DNA of 64,000 nucleotides, taken from the NCBI RefSeq assembly GCF_001953635.1, contig NZ_MEJH01000003.1, forward strand, positions 954,670-1,018,669, given 5' to 3'. Source of the DNA: Alteromonas abrolhosensis. GTDB lineage: Bacteria; Pseudomonadota; Gammaproteobacteria; Enterobacterales; Alteromonadaceae. Within the stretch, counting starts at the first letter, position 1. Each line of letters opens with the position of its first letter. A program made the translations under genes and the position numbers. Below the pieces are notes generated by a model, which did no database searches, was not told where the DNA came from, and saw only the letters and a list, made by a program, of their open reading frames with translations. Positions 9,452-18,933 of the stretch are shown piece after piece.

Positions 9452-11263
9452 CTATGCACCTTTCATCAGTGAATCCATGCTGGCTTTACTGCCAAAGTGT
9501 TGTGAACTTACTCTTTCACTTACCGACAAATACAGATTGTCGATGTCGGCATTTGCCATAAACTTCTCACAAAATCCCGGAACATGAGGCTCGATAAAAT
9601 GTTTAGCGGCCAACATGAAGTGGGCAATGAGCTGTTTAACGTTGTCGGTACCCATGGCGATACGCATAGTCGTCAATTCTATGCCGGCTTTCTTCTGCTC
9701 TTCGGTACTGAGTTCCGAATGAGACGTCAGCGCCGGGCATAAAATTATCGTATTATTCTGGCCAATACTCACTTGGTGGCTGAATGCCGGCTCTAGGGCA
9801 TCGAAGAACCGCACAAATACATCGCGAGGCAGGTTTGCCGGGGCCATATCAACAGTGAATAAGGTACACGGCCAGCCGTGTGTATGCTGCTTCTCGCGCA
9901 ACCCGGCATTACTGTGTTCAGGCAGTGCGTGACAGTTAACGCGAATTTGGTCGTGAGCATTCAAAAATGCAGTAAACACTTGGGTATTGATGACCTTCGT
10001 CATCATACGCTGCTCTAGGGTCTTCATGCCGTTTAGTACATCAAAGGCCTTTTCAGAATCTAAGAACGCGCCTTTAATGTAGTAAACATCCCAGAACATG
10101 GTCTGTGACCAATCAACACCATTTGCTGAACTGCCTTTTGGCTGGAACATACGGTGTCCTTCACCAATCACCACGCCCGCTGTAGTTGCGCCACTGCCAC
10201 ATAGATCTTTGGTATAGCTGTGAATGACATAGTCTGGTCGCGCAGCTTTGTTTTTATGCTGAAGTGGCTGGTGCAGTACAGGTGTAGCAAGGGTGGAGTC
10301 CAACATTACCAACGCATCTTGTGCATGAGCTAACTCACATATTCCAGGCACGTCCAGTACGTAGCCATGTGGGTTACAAGGCGATTCTAGATAGACATGC
10401 ATTTTAGCGCCATTGCTTAAGCGTGATGCATGCTCGGCCTTGGTTTGCTGCATAAATTCAGCGAAGCTCGCGGTGTCGTATCCATCAAACCACGCTATTT
10501 GGATATCCATTCGGTTGCTGCGAGCAAAGTAGTCGTGGAGTAGCTGATACACCCCGCCGTAAACATTCCTAGAAACAATCAAAACATCGCCGTGACTAAG
10601 GACATTTGATAAACACGCATCAATTGCCGCCATGCCCGAGTTGAAGTTCCACGCTAAATATTCGGCAGCATACGGACCCGCTTCCATGTCCACAATGGCG
10701 TTAGCAAGAGAGATATTAGTAGGGTTTAACAGGCGCGAATAAATTTGGTGGGTGAACTCTTTGCCTTGAAACGCGTCATCTACCCATTCAGTACAGGCAT
10801 ACACATAAGTCGCTGTTCTTACCACCACCGGTGTTGCAGAAAAAAGTGCCGTAACATTGTCGAACAGTGGATAGTGCCCTTGCGAGCCATTGCCACTCGA
10901 CAAACTTTGATACGTGGCACGAAATGGGTTTTGTAACGTATCTAATATTTTGGCAATTTGAAAAGACAGAAACTTTTTTGCGTTGAAGTAAGCTAATCTG
11001 TCTTCTTTGTCGAGTCCTTGCAAGGTATTGCTGGTGATATCCCATAGCTGCATAACGCTGGCTTGAGCACCATATAAGTGATGGGCGGTGTTAGCGAGTG
11101 CTCTACCGTAGTCGCTCTCAGCATTTATACCGAAATGGGATAGTTGTTCCTCAACTAAAGCCTGCGTAGTTTCAGCTTGGGTTGTGTTACGCTTAGGTGA
11201 GAGCACTTTAGCGTGCGTTACATCAACATCTGTTGAGTTTTGGAATTTGTTTTCTGACTGCAT
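9452..11263 (-). CDS. Cys/Met-metabolism PLP-dependent enzyme with N-terminal extension
   Basis: Fold type I PLP enzyme related to the trans-sulfuration family (cystathionine gamma-synthase, methionine gamma-lyase). The PLP lysine is in SYTKDLCGSGATTAG, the cofactor-binding Asp in ALVMLDSTLATP, and the substrate phosphate region in NFNSGMAAIDACLS. At about 600 residues it is longer than the usual 400: some 130-150 extra N-terminal residues, rich in helix, precede the catalytic core. ATG 11263 is chosen because GGAA precedes it; ATG 11302 is possible but lacks a clear ribosome-binding site. Divergent from a 2-hydroxyacid dehydrogenase. The reaction is not resolved. Confidence 0.8.
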   Translation of the reverse strand: MQSENKFQNSTDVDVTHAKVLSPKRNTTQAETTQALVEEQLSHFGINAESDYGRALANTAHHLYGAQASVMQLWDITSNTLQGLDKEDRLAYFNAKKFLSFQIAKILDTLQNPFRATYQSLSSGNGSQGHYPLFDNVTALFSATPVVVRTATYVYACTEWVDDAFQGKEFTHQIYSRLLNPTNISLANAIVDMEAGPYAAEYLAWNFNSGMAAIDACLSNVLSHGDVLIVSRNVYGGVYQLLHDYFARSNRMDIQIAWFDGYDTASFAEFMQQTKAEHASRLSNGAKMHVYLESPCNPHGYVLDVPGICELAHAQDALVMLDSTLATPVLHQPLQHKNKAARPDYVIHSYTKDLCGSGATTAGVVIGEGHRMFQPKGSSANGVDWSQTMFWDVYYIKGAFLDSEKAFDVLNGMKTLEQRMMTKVINTQVFTAFLNAHDQIRVNCHALPEHSNAGLREKQHTHGWPCTLFTVDMAPANLPRDVFVRFFDALEPAFSHQVSIGQNNTIILCPALTSHSELSTEEQKKAGIELTTMRIAMGTDNVKQLIAHFMLAAKHFIEPHVPGFCEKFMANADIDNLYLSVSERVSSQHFGSKASMDSLMKGA

Positions 11264-11418
11264 AGCGATTCCGTTGCAAATTGACTTCAGGTGCATATAC
11301 ATGACACCAACACTGTTTACAAAAATGTAAAACTTAAATCACATTTTTAGAACAACTCGACCGACGATTGTGCAGCTAGACAGAGGAAAGAAAAGTTTAC
11401 TTTAGGAGTGTTAAGCGA

Positions 11419-12411
11419 ATGACAGCAAGGGGTTCGAAGAGTATTGAACTCACCATTTTAAGCGATGAGGCGAATGATATTGCCGAAGCGATTCGCCAAA
11501 GAATAGCAGATAATAACGACTTCATAGGCGCTGATGGTTTCCCGCTTTTAACGCTTAAACAAATTGCTCAATGCCCTGAAAATGTAAACTCAGAAACCGT
11601 TACGGTAATGCTTGCAGACCCCGACCTTGCCTCCCGTATAATTGATAAGTGTTCAGCTCTCACCTGGTGTCAATCAACTTGGGCTGGCAATGCTCCACTG
11701 TTAACTTCAGACAAAAAAGACTACACGCTTACTGGCGTAAAAGGCATTTTTGGAAAACTCATGCGAGAGTATGTTTTTGCTTACTTACTTGGGCATGCCA
11801 GAAACGTAAAAGCATTTGAGCAAAACCAGCGCGCCGCTCGGCCCAAATGGGAAGCGTCAAAGCGGATGCCGCTAAATGGTCAAACGCTAGGTATCGTAGG
11901 GCTTGGAAGCATTGGTCAGGCGTTAATTCCCGTCGCCCACGCGTTTGGAATGAATGTGGTGGGGTTAACAAGAAGCGGAAAGCAGATAGAAGGTGCAGCG
12001 GCTGTTTATACTCCCGAAAATATAGAAGCATTTGCTAGAGCGTGTGATCATGTGGTGAATTTAATGCCCGACACGCCATCTACGCAAAATATACTGTCTC
12101 ACGAATTTTTTAGTGCGCTGAAACCCCACAGTGTGTTTATTAACGCAGGGCGAGGCAGTGCTATTAACGACGAAGCGCTTTTGCAAGCCTTAGACAACGG
12201 CACATTGGCCCATGCAGTATTGGACGTATTTTGCAACGAGCCACTCGACTCCGCTCATCCATTTTGGCAGCACCCTCGTATTTCGGTGACCGCTCATACT
12301 GCCGCGGAATCTCAACCGAGCGATGTAGCTGACGTGTTTTTAGAAAATGCACTGCGTTACATCAACGGTGAACCGCTTAATTACCAGTTTGATTTTGCAA
12401 AGGGCTATTAA
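11419..12411 (+). CDS. D-2-hydroxyacid dehydrogenase, GhrA-like
   Basis: NAD(P)H-dependent reductase of 2-oxoacids such as glyoxylate or hydroxypyruvate. The Rossmann motif GIVGLGSIGQAL is central; the catalytic Arg is in NAGRGSAIND, the Glu in CNEPLDSAHPFW, and the His in TAHTAAES. Length 330 is normal. TTAGGAG upstream supports the start. It is divergent from the PLP enzyme over about 150 bp; a shared control region is possible, and a 2-oxoacid released by the lyase could be its substrate, though this is speculation. Confidence 0.88.
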   Translation: MTARGSKSIELTILSDEANDIAEAIRQRIADNNDFIGADGFPLLTLKQIAQCPENVNSETVTVMLADPDLASRIIDKCSALTWCQSTWAGNAPLLTSDKKDYTLTGVKGIFGKLMREYVFAYLLGHARNVKAFEQNQRAARPKWEASKRMPLNGQTLGIVGLGSIGQALIPVAHAFGMNVVGLTRSGKQIEGAAAVYTPENIEAFARACDHVVNLMPDTPSTQNILSHEFFSALKPHSVFINAGRGSAINDEALLQALDNGTLAHAVLDVFCNEPLDSAHPFWQHPRISVTAHTAAESQPSDVADVFLENALRYINGEPLNYQFDFAKGY

Positions 12412-12431
12412 AGGTTAACTAGCCCTTTTTT
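12401..12431 (+). terminator. Terminator of the hydroxyacid dehydrogenase gene
   Basis: AGGGCTA pairs with TAGCCCT across a 12-nt loop and is followed by T6. The left arm lies inside the last codons. Confidence 0.8.
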
Positions 12432-12501
12432 GTGTTTAAACAAGTGTGTCTGTGCAAGGTTCAGCTAGTGCTTAGCTAAAGCCCAATTAAAACGCCACCG
12501 C

Positions 12502-13074
12502 TTAAATACGGGGGTCAGTTGCCGTTATCTCAATGCGATCGTGATGCTTTTCATGAAACGCTAATAACTGAGGGTAGTCTCTCATGTTGTGCAACTCACG
12601 GAAAAGCACCCAATCAATCATGCTGTATAAACAGATTTCTGGGTAGGTCCATCCACTAAAACCACCCGCATCAAGCTGATCTGCCAGCGCGCTCAATACC
12701 GCTTCAATTCGCTCATTTTGAAGTCGGTAATACATTTTGTCTTCGTTAATATCAAAGTCTGAACGCTTAAGTAGCATAAGCTGAACAAATGAATCATTCG
12801 CTGCGTCAATTAGGGTGAGTTGATTCTCTTCTTCCCAACTCAAGCCATCGTGATCAAGCTTGTCAGCAAGGTAATTGTAGATGATCCGGGAATCGAAAAT
12901 CATTTGGCCGTCATCTTCAAGACAGGGCACTTTGAGCGTGGGGTTACGAGAAGCCAGAAGTTCGCGGTCTTCGCCTGAAAAGATTTGAAGATTCAAAAAC
13001 TCGTGCTCGGTAGAAGCAAGTACAATGCGAATGCGACGTACGTAGGGAGAAGTGGTTGAGCCATACAATTTCAT
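12502..13074 (-). CDS. Glutathione S-transferase family protein
   Basis: A 190-residue protein with an N-terminal thioredoxin fold (MKLYGSTTSPYVRRIRIVLA, then NPTLKVPCLEDDGQMIFDSRIIYNYL containing the cis-Pro and the Asp-Ser glutathione-binding pair) and a helical C-terminal domain. The Ser/Thr in TTSPYVR is the likely catalytic region. It is slightly short in the C-terminal domain compared with 200-220-residue members. The substrate is unknown. Confidence 0.88.
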   Translation of the reverse strand: MKLYGSTTSPYVRRIRIVLASTEHEFLNLQIFSGEDRELLASRNPTLKVPCLEDDGQMIFDSRIIYNYLADKLDHDGLSWEEENQLTLIDAANDSFVQLMLLKRSDFDINEDKMYYRLQNERIEAVLSALADQLDAGGFSGWTYPEICLYSMIDWVLFRELHNMRDYPQLLAFHEKHHDRIEITATDPRI

Positions 13075-13247
13075 AATCGCTATCCTAAGCCGTGATCTAT
13101 ATTGAAATTAGTGTAGCCGGAATTTAAAAATAAAAGGAAGTATAACGTTGGATACAACCGACAGGCATACAAAATGATGCGATGTATGCCTACCGTTTTG
13201 GCTGCAATCGTCTATTGAAGAACGATTTAGCGAACAAACGAAATCGT

Positions 13248-13592
13248 TTAAACGCTGAAGCTTGCCCCACAGCCACAAGTCGTTGTGGCATTTGGGTTTT
13301 GAACTAAAAACCGTGAACCTTCTAAGCCGTCCACATAATCAACCACCCCACCCACTAAATATTGTAGGCTCATTGGGTCGACAACCATGGTTACGCTGTC
13401 TTTTTCAATGGTCATATCGCCTTCGTTCACTTTCTCATCGAATGTGAAACCATATTGGAAGCCTGAACAACCACCACCTGTTACGTATACACGTAATTTC
13501 AAATCAGGATTTTCTTCTTCTGAAACAAGGGCTTTCACTTTCGCTGCTGCAGCGTCTGAAAACTCAATTGGCAACGCCGTTTCTACAGACAT
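13248..13592 (-). CDS. erpA: Iron-sulfur cluster insertion protein ErpA
   Basis: A-type carrier that delivers [4Fe-4S] or [2Fe-2S] clusters to apoproteins. The three cluster cysteines are visible in [11 protein letters not shown] and in the C-terminal CGCGASF. The start is set at ATG 13592 ([11 protein letters not shown]), which gives the 114-residue length of the family and follows GAGGTGGG; a longer frame to 13625 exists. It is a single gene, divergent from ppk2. Confidence 0.95.
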   Translation of the reverse strand: MSVETALPIEFSDAAAAKVKALVSEEENPDLKLRVYVTGGGCSGFQYGFTFDEKVNEGDMTIEKDSVTMVVDPMSLQYLVGGVVDYVDGLEGSRFLVQNPNATTTCGCGASFSV

Positions 13593-13698
13593 ACCCACCT
13601 CTACATTAACCTCGTGCTTGCGCACTTTGTGCTTGCTCGCAATTATCTAATACTTGCGGATAGTTAGCAATTATTGGGGCAAAACTTAACGATTCAAG

Positions 13699-13712
13699 TT
13701 ACTGCGCAGTAA
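13699..13712. promoter_or_regulatory. 14-bp perfect palindrome between erpA and ppk2
   Basis: TTACTGCGCAGTAA is a perfect inverted repeat in the divergent intergenic region. It is a candidate operator, but I do not recognise the regulator. Confidence 0.3.
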
Positions 13713-13838
13713 TGGCGTTTGAGTTAAATGACACGTTGAGATAGAAATGTGAAGCAAACTGGTTAACACTGACAAATAGTAAACAGCAGCGTGAACAACG
13801 CTTCCAAGTGTCGGCGATACACGAATAAAGGGGCGGAT

Positions 13839-14672
13839 ATGAGCAAACCCAATAACACAGAGATACTTTCTTCTAGCCCTGTTCTGTTTGAAGATTTCGG
13901 ACAGTCTCGCTTTGCTAGTAAAGAAGAGTACAAAGATGCGTTAGTACAACAACAAGAAAAGCTCTTTCACGTGCAGCAATCTTACTTTCATCAGAAAAAG
14001 CGTGCACTCATTGTGTTTGAAGGATGGGATGCGTCAGGAAAAGGTGGCGCGATTAGACGTATTACAGAAAAGCTTGATCCTCGTGGCGTAAGCGTATTTC
14101 CTGTGGCAAAGCCTGCTAAAGAAGATCAGGAAAAGCATTTTCTCTATCGCTTTTGGCAACAGGTTCCCTCTCCCGGATCTCTTAAAATATTTGACCGCTC
14201 ACACTACGGAAGAGTGCTTGTAGAAAGAGTAGATAAGTTGGTAGATGAAGAAGTATGGCGACGGGGTTATGACGAAATAAACGCATTTGAAAAAACGCTC
14301 AGTGACAGCGGGGTTCGCATTATCAAACTCTTTATGCATATATCGTCAAGCGAGCAGCGCGAGCGATTTGAAGAGCGTCTTCACAACCCCTTCAAGCGCT
14401 GGAAGTTAACCGAAGAAGACTTGCATAACCGTAAAATGCGTAAAGCCTATATCGAAGCAACGAATGACATGTTCAAGCATACTCACACCAGCTACGCGCC
14501 GTGGCATGTAATAAACGGAGAGTTTAAATGGCAAGCAAGAGTAAATGTACTCGATACCGTAATTGAGAGACTCAGTGAAGGCGTAGATATCTCTCCACCT
14601 CCACTGAATGAGCGTTTGATAGCGCTGGCCTCCAAACAACTTGATGTGGATGAAGACCTAATTAGCAAATAG
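13839..14672 (+). CDS. ppk2: Polyphosphate kinase 2 family protein
   Basis: Transfers phosphate between polyphosphate and nucleotides. The Walker A-type motif GWDASGKGG and the lid/catalytic motif IFDRSHYGRVLVERV are present, with the long helical tail ending PPPLNERLIALA. One-domain length of 277 residues matches single-domain PPK2. The start is placed at ATG 13839 (MSKPNNTE) because AAGGGGCGG precedes it; an earlier ATG at 13791 would add 16 residues. Preferred nucleotide (ADP/GDP or AMP) cannot be told safely. Confidence 0.92.
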   Translation: MSKPNNTEILSSSPVLFEDFGQSRFASKEEYKDALVQQQEKLFHVQQSYFHQKKRALIVFEGWDASGKGGAIRRITEKLDPRGVSVFPVAKPAKEDQEKHFLYRFWQQVPSPGSLKIFDRSHYGRVLVERVDKLVDEEVWRRGYDEINAFEKTLSDSGVRIIKLFMHISSSEQRERFEERLHNPFKRWKLTEEDLHNRKMRKAYIEATNDMFKHTHTSYAPWHVINGEFKWQARVNVLDTVIERLSEGVDISPPPLNERLIALASKQLDVDEDLISK

Positions 14673-14722
14673 AGCGCGCGTCCATTAGACGCCAACCAAA
14701 ACTGATTTGGCGAATGCGCGCT
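14673..14722. terminator. Long hairpin at the ppk2/minE junction
   Basis: AGCGCGCG (14673-14680) pairs with TGCGCGCT (14715-14722), and inside it CGCCAA pairs with TTGGCG. The hairpin lies between convergent genes and includes the first base of ppk2's downstream region and the minE stop codon. No T-tract follows, so a role in 3-prime end protection rather than classical termination is possible. Confidence 0.55.
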
Positions 14723-14981
14723 AGTTGTTGTTGTCCGGTAACGTTACGTTCAACTCAAGTACACTACAATCGTCATTGTTGTCTAGCTGTACCGATACTT
14801 GGTCGTCAGCAATAGTCACATATTTACGGATAACCTGAATGATTTCCTGCTGCATCATGGGCAAGTAATCAGGCTCTGTCCGCTTTTTACGCTCGTGCGC
14901 AACAATAATTTGTAACCGCTCTTTGGCTACTGCCGCAGTGCTCGGCTTTTGCTTCTTTTTGAGCAGGTCGAAAATTCCCAT
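14721..14981 (-). CDS. minE: Cell division topological specificity factor MinE
   Basis: Activates the MinD ATPase and drives pole-to-pole oscillation of the MinCD division inhibitor. The N-terminal membrane/MinD-binding part ([10 protein letters not shown] and [13 protein letters not shown]) and the C-terminal dimer region ([17 protein letters not shown]) are typical; 86 residues is normal. Its ATG overlaps the minD stop by one base (TAATG arrangement), showing translational coupling. Last gene of the minCDE operon. Confidence 0.97.
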   Translation of the reverse strand: MGIFDLLKKKQKPSTAAVAKERLQIIVAHERKKRTEPDYLPMMQQEIIQVIRKYVTIADDQVSVQLDNNDDCSVLELNVTLPDNNN

Positions 14982-15790
14982 TACTTCCCTCCTAGCAGAC
15001 GCTTAAAGAACCCTTTCTTCTCTGCTTCTAGGAAACGATGTGGAACAGTTTCGCCTAGCAGACGTTTAACAGCGTCTGCATAAGCTTGTCCTGCATTAGC
15101 TTCTTCGTCAAGGATAACCGGCTGACCTTGGTTCGACGCTTTAAGTACCGCTTCAGATTCTGGAATAACCCCTAATAGCGGAATAGCTAAGATTTCTTCA
15201 ACGTCTGCAACGCTTAACATTTCAGCGCTTTCAACACGGGTTGGGTTATAACGGGTTAATAAAAGGTGCTCTTTAACCGGCTCGCCCTTTTCTGCACGCA
15301 TCGACTTACTTTGAAGAATACCTAAAATACGGTCTGAATCGCGCACTGAAGATACTTCTGGGTTGGTCACTACAATGGCTTCATCTGCGAAATACAGCGC
15401 CATCTGAGCCCCCTGCTCTATACCTGCAGGTGAATCACAAATAATGTATTCAAAGTCTTTTTTAAGCTCGTCTAATACTGCCTGTACACCTTCAACGGTA
15501 AGGGCATCTTTATCGCGGGTTTGCGATGCAGGAAGAATGAAAAGATTTTCTGTTCTCTTATCTTTGATAAGCGCTTGCTTAAGGGATGCTTCTTTGTTGA
15601 TAACATTTACGAAATCGTACACAACGCGGCGTTCACAGCCCATGATAAGATCAAGATTTCGCAAACCCACATCGAAATCAATCACGACCGTTTTGTGACC
15701 TGCTAGCGCAAGCCCCGTACTTATTGCTGCACTCGATGTAGTTTTGCCTACACCACCTTTTCCTGAGGTTACTACGATAATCTTTGCCAT
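14981..15790 (-). CDS. minD: Septum site-determining ATPase MinD
   Basis: Membrane-cycling P-loop ATPase that recruits MinC. It has the deviant Walker A motif [12 protein letters not shown] at the N terminus, the switch segments [11 protein letters not shown] and [11 protein letters not shown], and the C-terminal amphipathic membrane-targeting helix rich in K and F ([12 protein letters not shown]). Length 269 is standard. Middle gene of the min operon, 30 bp after minC. Confidence 0.98.
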   Translation of the reverse strand: MAKIIVVTSGKGGVGKTTSSAAISTGLALAGHKTVVIDFDVGLRNLDLIMGCERRVVYDFVNVINKEASLKQALIKDKRTENLFILPASQTRDKDALTVEGVQAVLDELKKDFEYIICDSPAGIEQGAQMALYFADEAIVVTNPEVSSVRDSDRILGILQSKSMRAEKGEPVKEHLLLTRYNPTRVESAEMLSVADVEEILAIPLLGVIPESEAVLKASNQGQPVILDEEANAGQAYADAVKRLLGETVPHRFLEAEKKGFFKRLLGGK

Positions 15791-15820
15791 CTATTCTTTC
15801 CTATTGGTGCGTACAAAGCA

Positions 15821-16600
15821 TTAAGCCAACGGCTCTATACGTAATGTTTCTTCTTCTAAATATACTTGTGCAGGTTTCTTCCAACATTCACCTTTAACGG
15901 TTTCATGCATAATGAATTGCCCTGCAATTGAAATAAGTTCCGCGTCTAACGACTGACAAAATACACGGGCTCCCGTGTTGCCTTTAACTCCGGCCAACGC
16001 ACGACCGCGCAGTGTGCCGTAAACATGGATGTTGCCATCAGCCAGAAGCTCAGCACCTTCACTAACCGATGCCGTAATCACCAAGTCGCTGCCCTCTGCA
16101 TAAACTTGCTGACCTGAACGTACAGGTCGATTTATTACTTTGGCAGGCTTAAGAGTGGGTGGTGTTGTGGAAACTGGCTCGCTTTGGGCCGGAGCAGCGG
16201 CAGTTTGCTGTTGAGTCTGAGCAGCGGTGTTGCCGTTACTGGTTTCACTGCCGCCGTCGGCGCTCGCTTTTTGCGAACGAAGCGCACTATCTGTGAATTT
16301 ACTTTGGCTCACATCGGCCAAACCCAAATCATTAATAGTAGGCTTAAGCTCTGCGACTTCGCCTTTCACCGCCATCGGTTGTAATTGCAGTTGACGGCAA
16401 AGTGCTACCAGCAGCTCAAATTCAGTGGCAGATAAAGGCTTTATTAAATGCAAAATCAGTGAGGAACGGGTGAAGAACTGCGGCGCGCTCGCAATCTTCT
16501 GAGATAACTGAGCTTCAAAGTTATCTGGCTCAAAATCTAATACTTCTAACACAATACTGGTGAGCGTAGTGCCCTTCATGCGAAAGCAAGTTTCTGTCAT
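15821..16600 (-). CDS. minC: Septum site-determining protein MinC
   Basis: Inhibitor of FtsZ polymerisation. The N-terminal FtsZ-binding domain starts [17 protein letters not shown], a Q/A/S-rich linker lies around residues 120-155, and the C-terminal beta-helix domain shows the MinD-binding region [23 protein letters not shown] 16600 follows GGGAAG and gives 259 residues; the frame is open up to 16645. First gene of minCDE; a 12-bp palindrome lies 63 bp upstream. Confidence 0.95.
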   Translation of the reverse strand: MTETCFRMKGTTLTSIVLEVLDFEPDNFEAQLSQKIASAPQFFTRSSLILHLIKPLSATEFELLVALCRQLQLQPMAVKGEVAELKPTINDLGLADVSQSKFTDSALRSQKASADGGSETSNGNTAAQTQQQTAAAPAQSEPVSTTPPTLKPAKVINRPVRSGQQVYAEGSDLVITASVSEGAELLADGNIHVYGTLRGRALAGVKGNTGARVFCQSLDAELISIAGQFIMHETVKGECWKKPAQVYLEEETLRIEPLA

Positions 16601-16962
16601 TTTTTCTTCCCGAAAAGGCGTTACTTTTTCCATAGCCAAAGCCATGATTAAAAGTAAAACCTATTAGCGCTAATGTTTGTTGCTGTCTTACGCAGCTATA
16701 CAAATAATTTATTGCATCACTGTATCAAAAATCCTGTTCACATACAGCAACTGTTATGCCTGATTAAACACGTTTTGCCCCTACAATACCCAAGAGCGCG
16801 CGTAGAATAAGCCAAGAACGTGCCAATGAGCGAACAGTTTTTAAACAAGGGGGAGTTCTGCGAGTTTGCTCCGAAAATCACTTATATTAATTTTCCCCTT
16901 TAAACGCAAAAAAGTGCGATTGTCAGACGCACTTTTTACTACTTAAATTCCGCTTTAAACAC
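16601..16962. promoter_or_regulatory. Intergenic region between minC and fumC
   Basis: This stretch of about 360 bp should hold the minC promoter. ATTAGCGCTAAT at 16663-16674 is a perfect palindrome and a possible operator. Nearer fumC only the fumC terminator is recognisable. No coding signal is seen. Confidence 0.4.
16906..16938 (-). terminator. Terminator of fumC
   Basis: AAAAAGTGCG pairs with CGCACTTTTT around a 9-nt loop; the T-run lies on the minus-strand transcript, 25 bp past the fumC stop. Confidence 0.88.
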
Positions 16963-18336
16963 TTATGGTGTAGTGAGCTTTTTAGGGTCTAGCAACGACT
17001 CTAGCTCTGATCGGGAGATATCTGTCATCGCTTCAGCCACATCGATAACAGGCTTATTTTCCTTGTAAGCAGTTTTTGCAATTTCTGCAGCTTTGGCATA
17101 GCCAATCACTGGATTGAGTGCTGTAACAAGTACAGGATTTCTGTAAAGCGCAGCCTCTATATTGTCTTGATTAACAGTAAAGCCTTCTATTGCCTGCTCG
17201 CCAATAAGCGTTGCACTGTTGGTCATTAGCGACAAACTTGAAAGTAAGTTGGTGGCTATCATGGGCAGCATGACATTGAGCTCAAAGTTACCAGACTGCC
17301 CACCAATGGTAATCGCCGTGTCGTTACCCATTACCTGCGCTGAAGCCATTGCCACGGCTTCTGGGATAACCGGGTTTACCTTGCCGGGCATGATAGACGA
17401 ACCCGGCTGTAATGCAGGCAGCGCGATTTCGCCCAAACCAGCCAAGGGCCCAGAGTTCATCCATCGAAGGTCATTGGCAATCTTCATTAGGGTTACAGCC
17501 AAGCTTTTCGTTGCGCCAGAAAGCGTCACTGCGGTATCTTGAGAGCCTATCAGTGCAAAGAAGTTGTCGGCGGGCTTAAACGCAATATCGGTAAGCTCCC
17601 CTAACACGTCTGAAAAAGTAACCGCAAAATCAGCATGGGCGTTTACGCCTGTTCCCACTGCAGTACCACCTTGAGCGAGAGTTTGAATTGCTGGCTGCAC
17701 AGCACGAAGTGTCTTTATCTGCTGTTTAAGCTGAGATGCCCACGCGAGTAAACTCTGATCCATGCCCACCGGCATTGCATCCATTAAATGTGTGCGCCCG
17801 GTTTTGCAATATTGCGCTACCGATTTCGCTTTAACTTCAATTATGCGAACAAGATTTTCAACAGCCGGTATGAGCTCATCCGACAACGCGATGGCTGCAC
17901 TTACATGAATGGTTGTAGGTATTACGTCGTTTGAGCTTTGCCCGTAATTGACATGATCATTCGGGTGAACCTCTTCACTTGAATAACGCGACGCTAATCG
18001 TGCAATGACTTCGTTGGCGTTCATATTGGTACTGGTGCCAGAACCTGTCTGAAAAATATCTACCGGAAAGTGCTGCATCACGTCATCAAGAGCCAGTAGT
18101 TCATCACACGCTTTAACGATGGCTTGTCCCCGGTCGCCATCAAGCGCTTTTAGTTTCATATTGGCTTGTGCCGCGGCTTTCTTAACTGTAAGCAGTGCAC
18201 GTATAAATGCTTCAGGCATTCGCTGCCCACTCACAGGAAAATTTTGAATAGCACGTTGAGTTTGCGCGCCATACAGTGCTTTTTCGGGAACCTCTAACTC
18301 TCCCATACTGTCGCGTTCTGTGCGTGTTGCTGACAT
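16963..18336 (-). CDS. fumC: Class II fumarate hydratase
   Basis: Oxygen-stable, iron-free fumarase that interconverts fumarate and malate in the citric acid cycle. The superfamily signature GSSIMPGKVNP is intact, as are TGSGTSTNMNANEV and the active-site His region GRTHLMDAMPV. ATG 18336 is preceded by AAGGA at 8 nt and gives 457 residues, close to the family norm; upstream codons to 18390 are unlikely. It lies 105 bp after a small gene that carries a Fur box, so it is probably made under iron limitation to replace an iron-sulfur fumarase. Confidence 0.95.
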   Translation of the reverse strand: MSATRTERDSMGELEVPEKALYGAQTQRAIQNFPVSGQRMPEAFIRALLTVKKAAAQANMKLKALDGDRGQAIVKACDELLALDDVMQHFPVDIFQTGSGTSTNMNANEVIARLASRYSSEEVHPNDHVNYGQSSNDVIPTTIHVSAAIALSDELIPAVENLVRIIEVKAKSVAQYCKTGRTHLMDAMPVGMDQSLLAWASQLKQQIKTLRAVQPAIQTLAQGGTAVGTGVNAHADFAVTFSDVLGELTDIAFKPADNFFALIGSQDTAVTLSGATKSLAVTLMKIANDLRWMNSGPLAGLGEIALPALQPGSSIMPGKVNPVIPEAVAMASAQVMGNDTAITIGGQSGNFELNVMLPMIATNLLSSLSLMTNSATLIGEQAIEGFTVNQDNIEAALYRNPVLVTALNPVIGYAKAAEIAKTAYKENKPVIDVAEAMTDISRSELESLLDPKKLTTP

Positions 18337-18441
18337 GACTCGTATCCTTGTGTTGATGAAACTTATATATGGCGTATTTATTGCGCACAAGTTGAAGACT
18401 TTTTAAGTTCAGAAAAAATCAACTAGCGCTAATAAGATCGC

Positions 18442-18774
18442 CTATAAAAAATGGGGTACTAACATTTGCATATCTATTTTTATTCTTGCTAGCGCAATTC
18501 GATCACTCTCACTCTTTGCGTATCGTTCAGCTTTGAGCAAAGGTTTGTATACGTGATCTAAACAATAATAACGCCACTGCTCACTCACCAATGGGTCACA
18601 AATGGTTTCGTAAAGCACTTCAATGGCGTTTCTATAGACAGAAAACCTGTCGTGATCGCTTCGCATAAGGTTTGCTACACACGTTACACCATCAAGGTAG
18701 TTAACTAATACGTCGAAGTCTTTTTCGTGGTGACCTAGTCGAACTTGACGAAGTGCATTGCGTATCGATGACAT
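18442..18774 (-). CDS. Small helical protein upstream of fumC, FagA-like candidate
   Basis: A 110-residue protein without a signal peptide, rich in charged helix (FDVLVNYLDGVTCVANLMRSDHDRF, LLKAERYAKSESDRIALARIKIDMQ). No domain is recognised with certainty. ATG 18774 follows AGGGAG at 5 nt; a TTG at 18810 is less likely. Its position between a Fur box and fumC resembles the iron-regulated fagA-fumC-orfX-sodA cluster known from Pseudomonas aeruginosa, so it may be the FagA counterpart. That identity is inferred from context, not from a recognised motif. Confidence 0.65.
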   Translation of the reverse strand: MSSIRNALRQVRLGHHEKDFDVLVNYLDGVTCVANLMRSDHDRFSVYRNAIEVLYETICDPLVSEQWRYYCLDHVYKPLLKAERYAKSESDRIALARIKIDMQMLVPHFL

Positions 18775-18817
18775 GCGACTCCCTAACGTAGCAAAAATTG
18801 AACAACCCAATTAATAT

Positions 18818-18838
18818 AAATGATAATCGTTAGCATTT
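18818..18838. promoter_or_regulatory. Fur box upstream of the fumC operon
   Basis: AATGATAATCGTTAGCATT (18819-18837) is a strong near-palindrome matching the Fur consensus GATAATGATWATCATTATC pattern, with AAATG and CATTT ends. It lies 44 bp upstream of the small-gene start and 96 bp from the divergent azurin gene, so it may act on either. Confidence 0.8.
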
Positions 18839-18933
18839 ACAATGATCCAGTGCTATTCTTTTTCGTATAGGAATTTGAGTCTCCCGATTCCACCCGAAAG
18901 GTGTAATTAACCAATATTCAAAGGACATTTTTT

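Noticed and set aside
18421..18435. A TAGCGCTA palindrome similar to the one before minC
   Set aside because: Only eight bases match and it lies inside the end of a gene; chance is likely.
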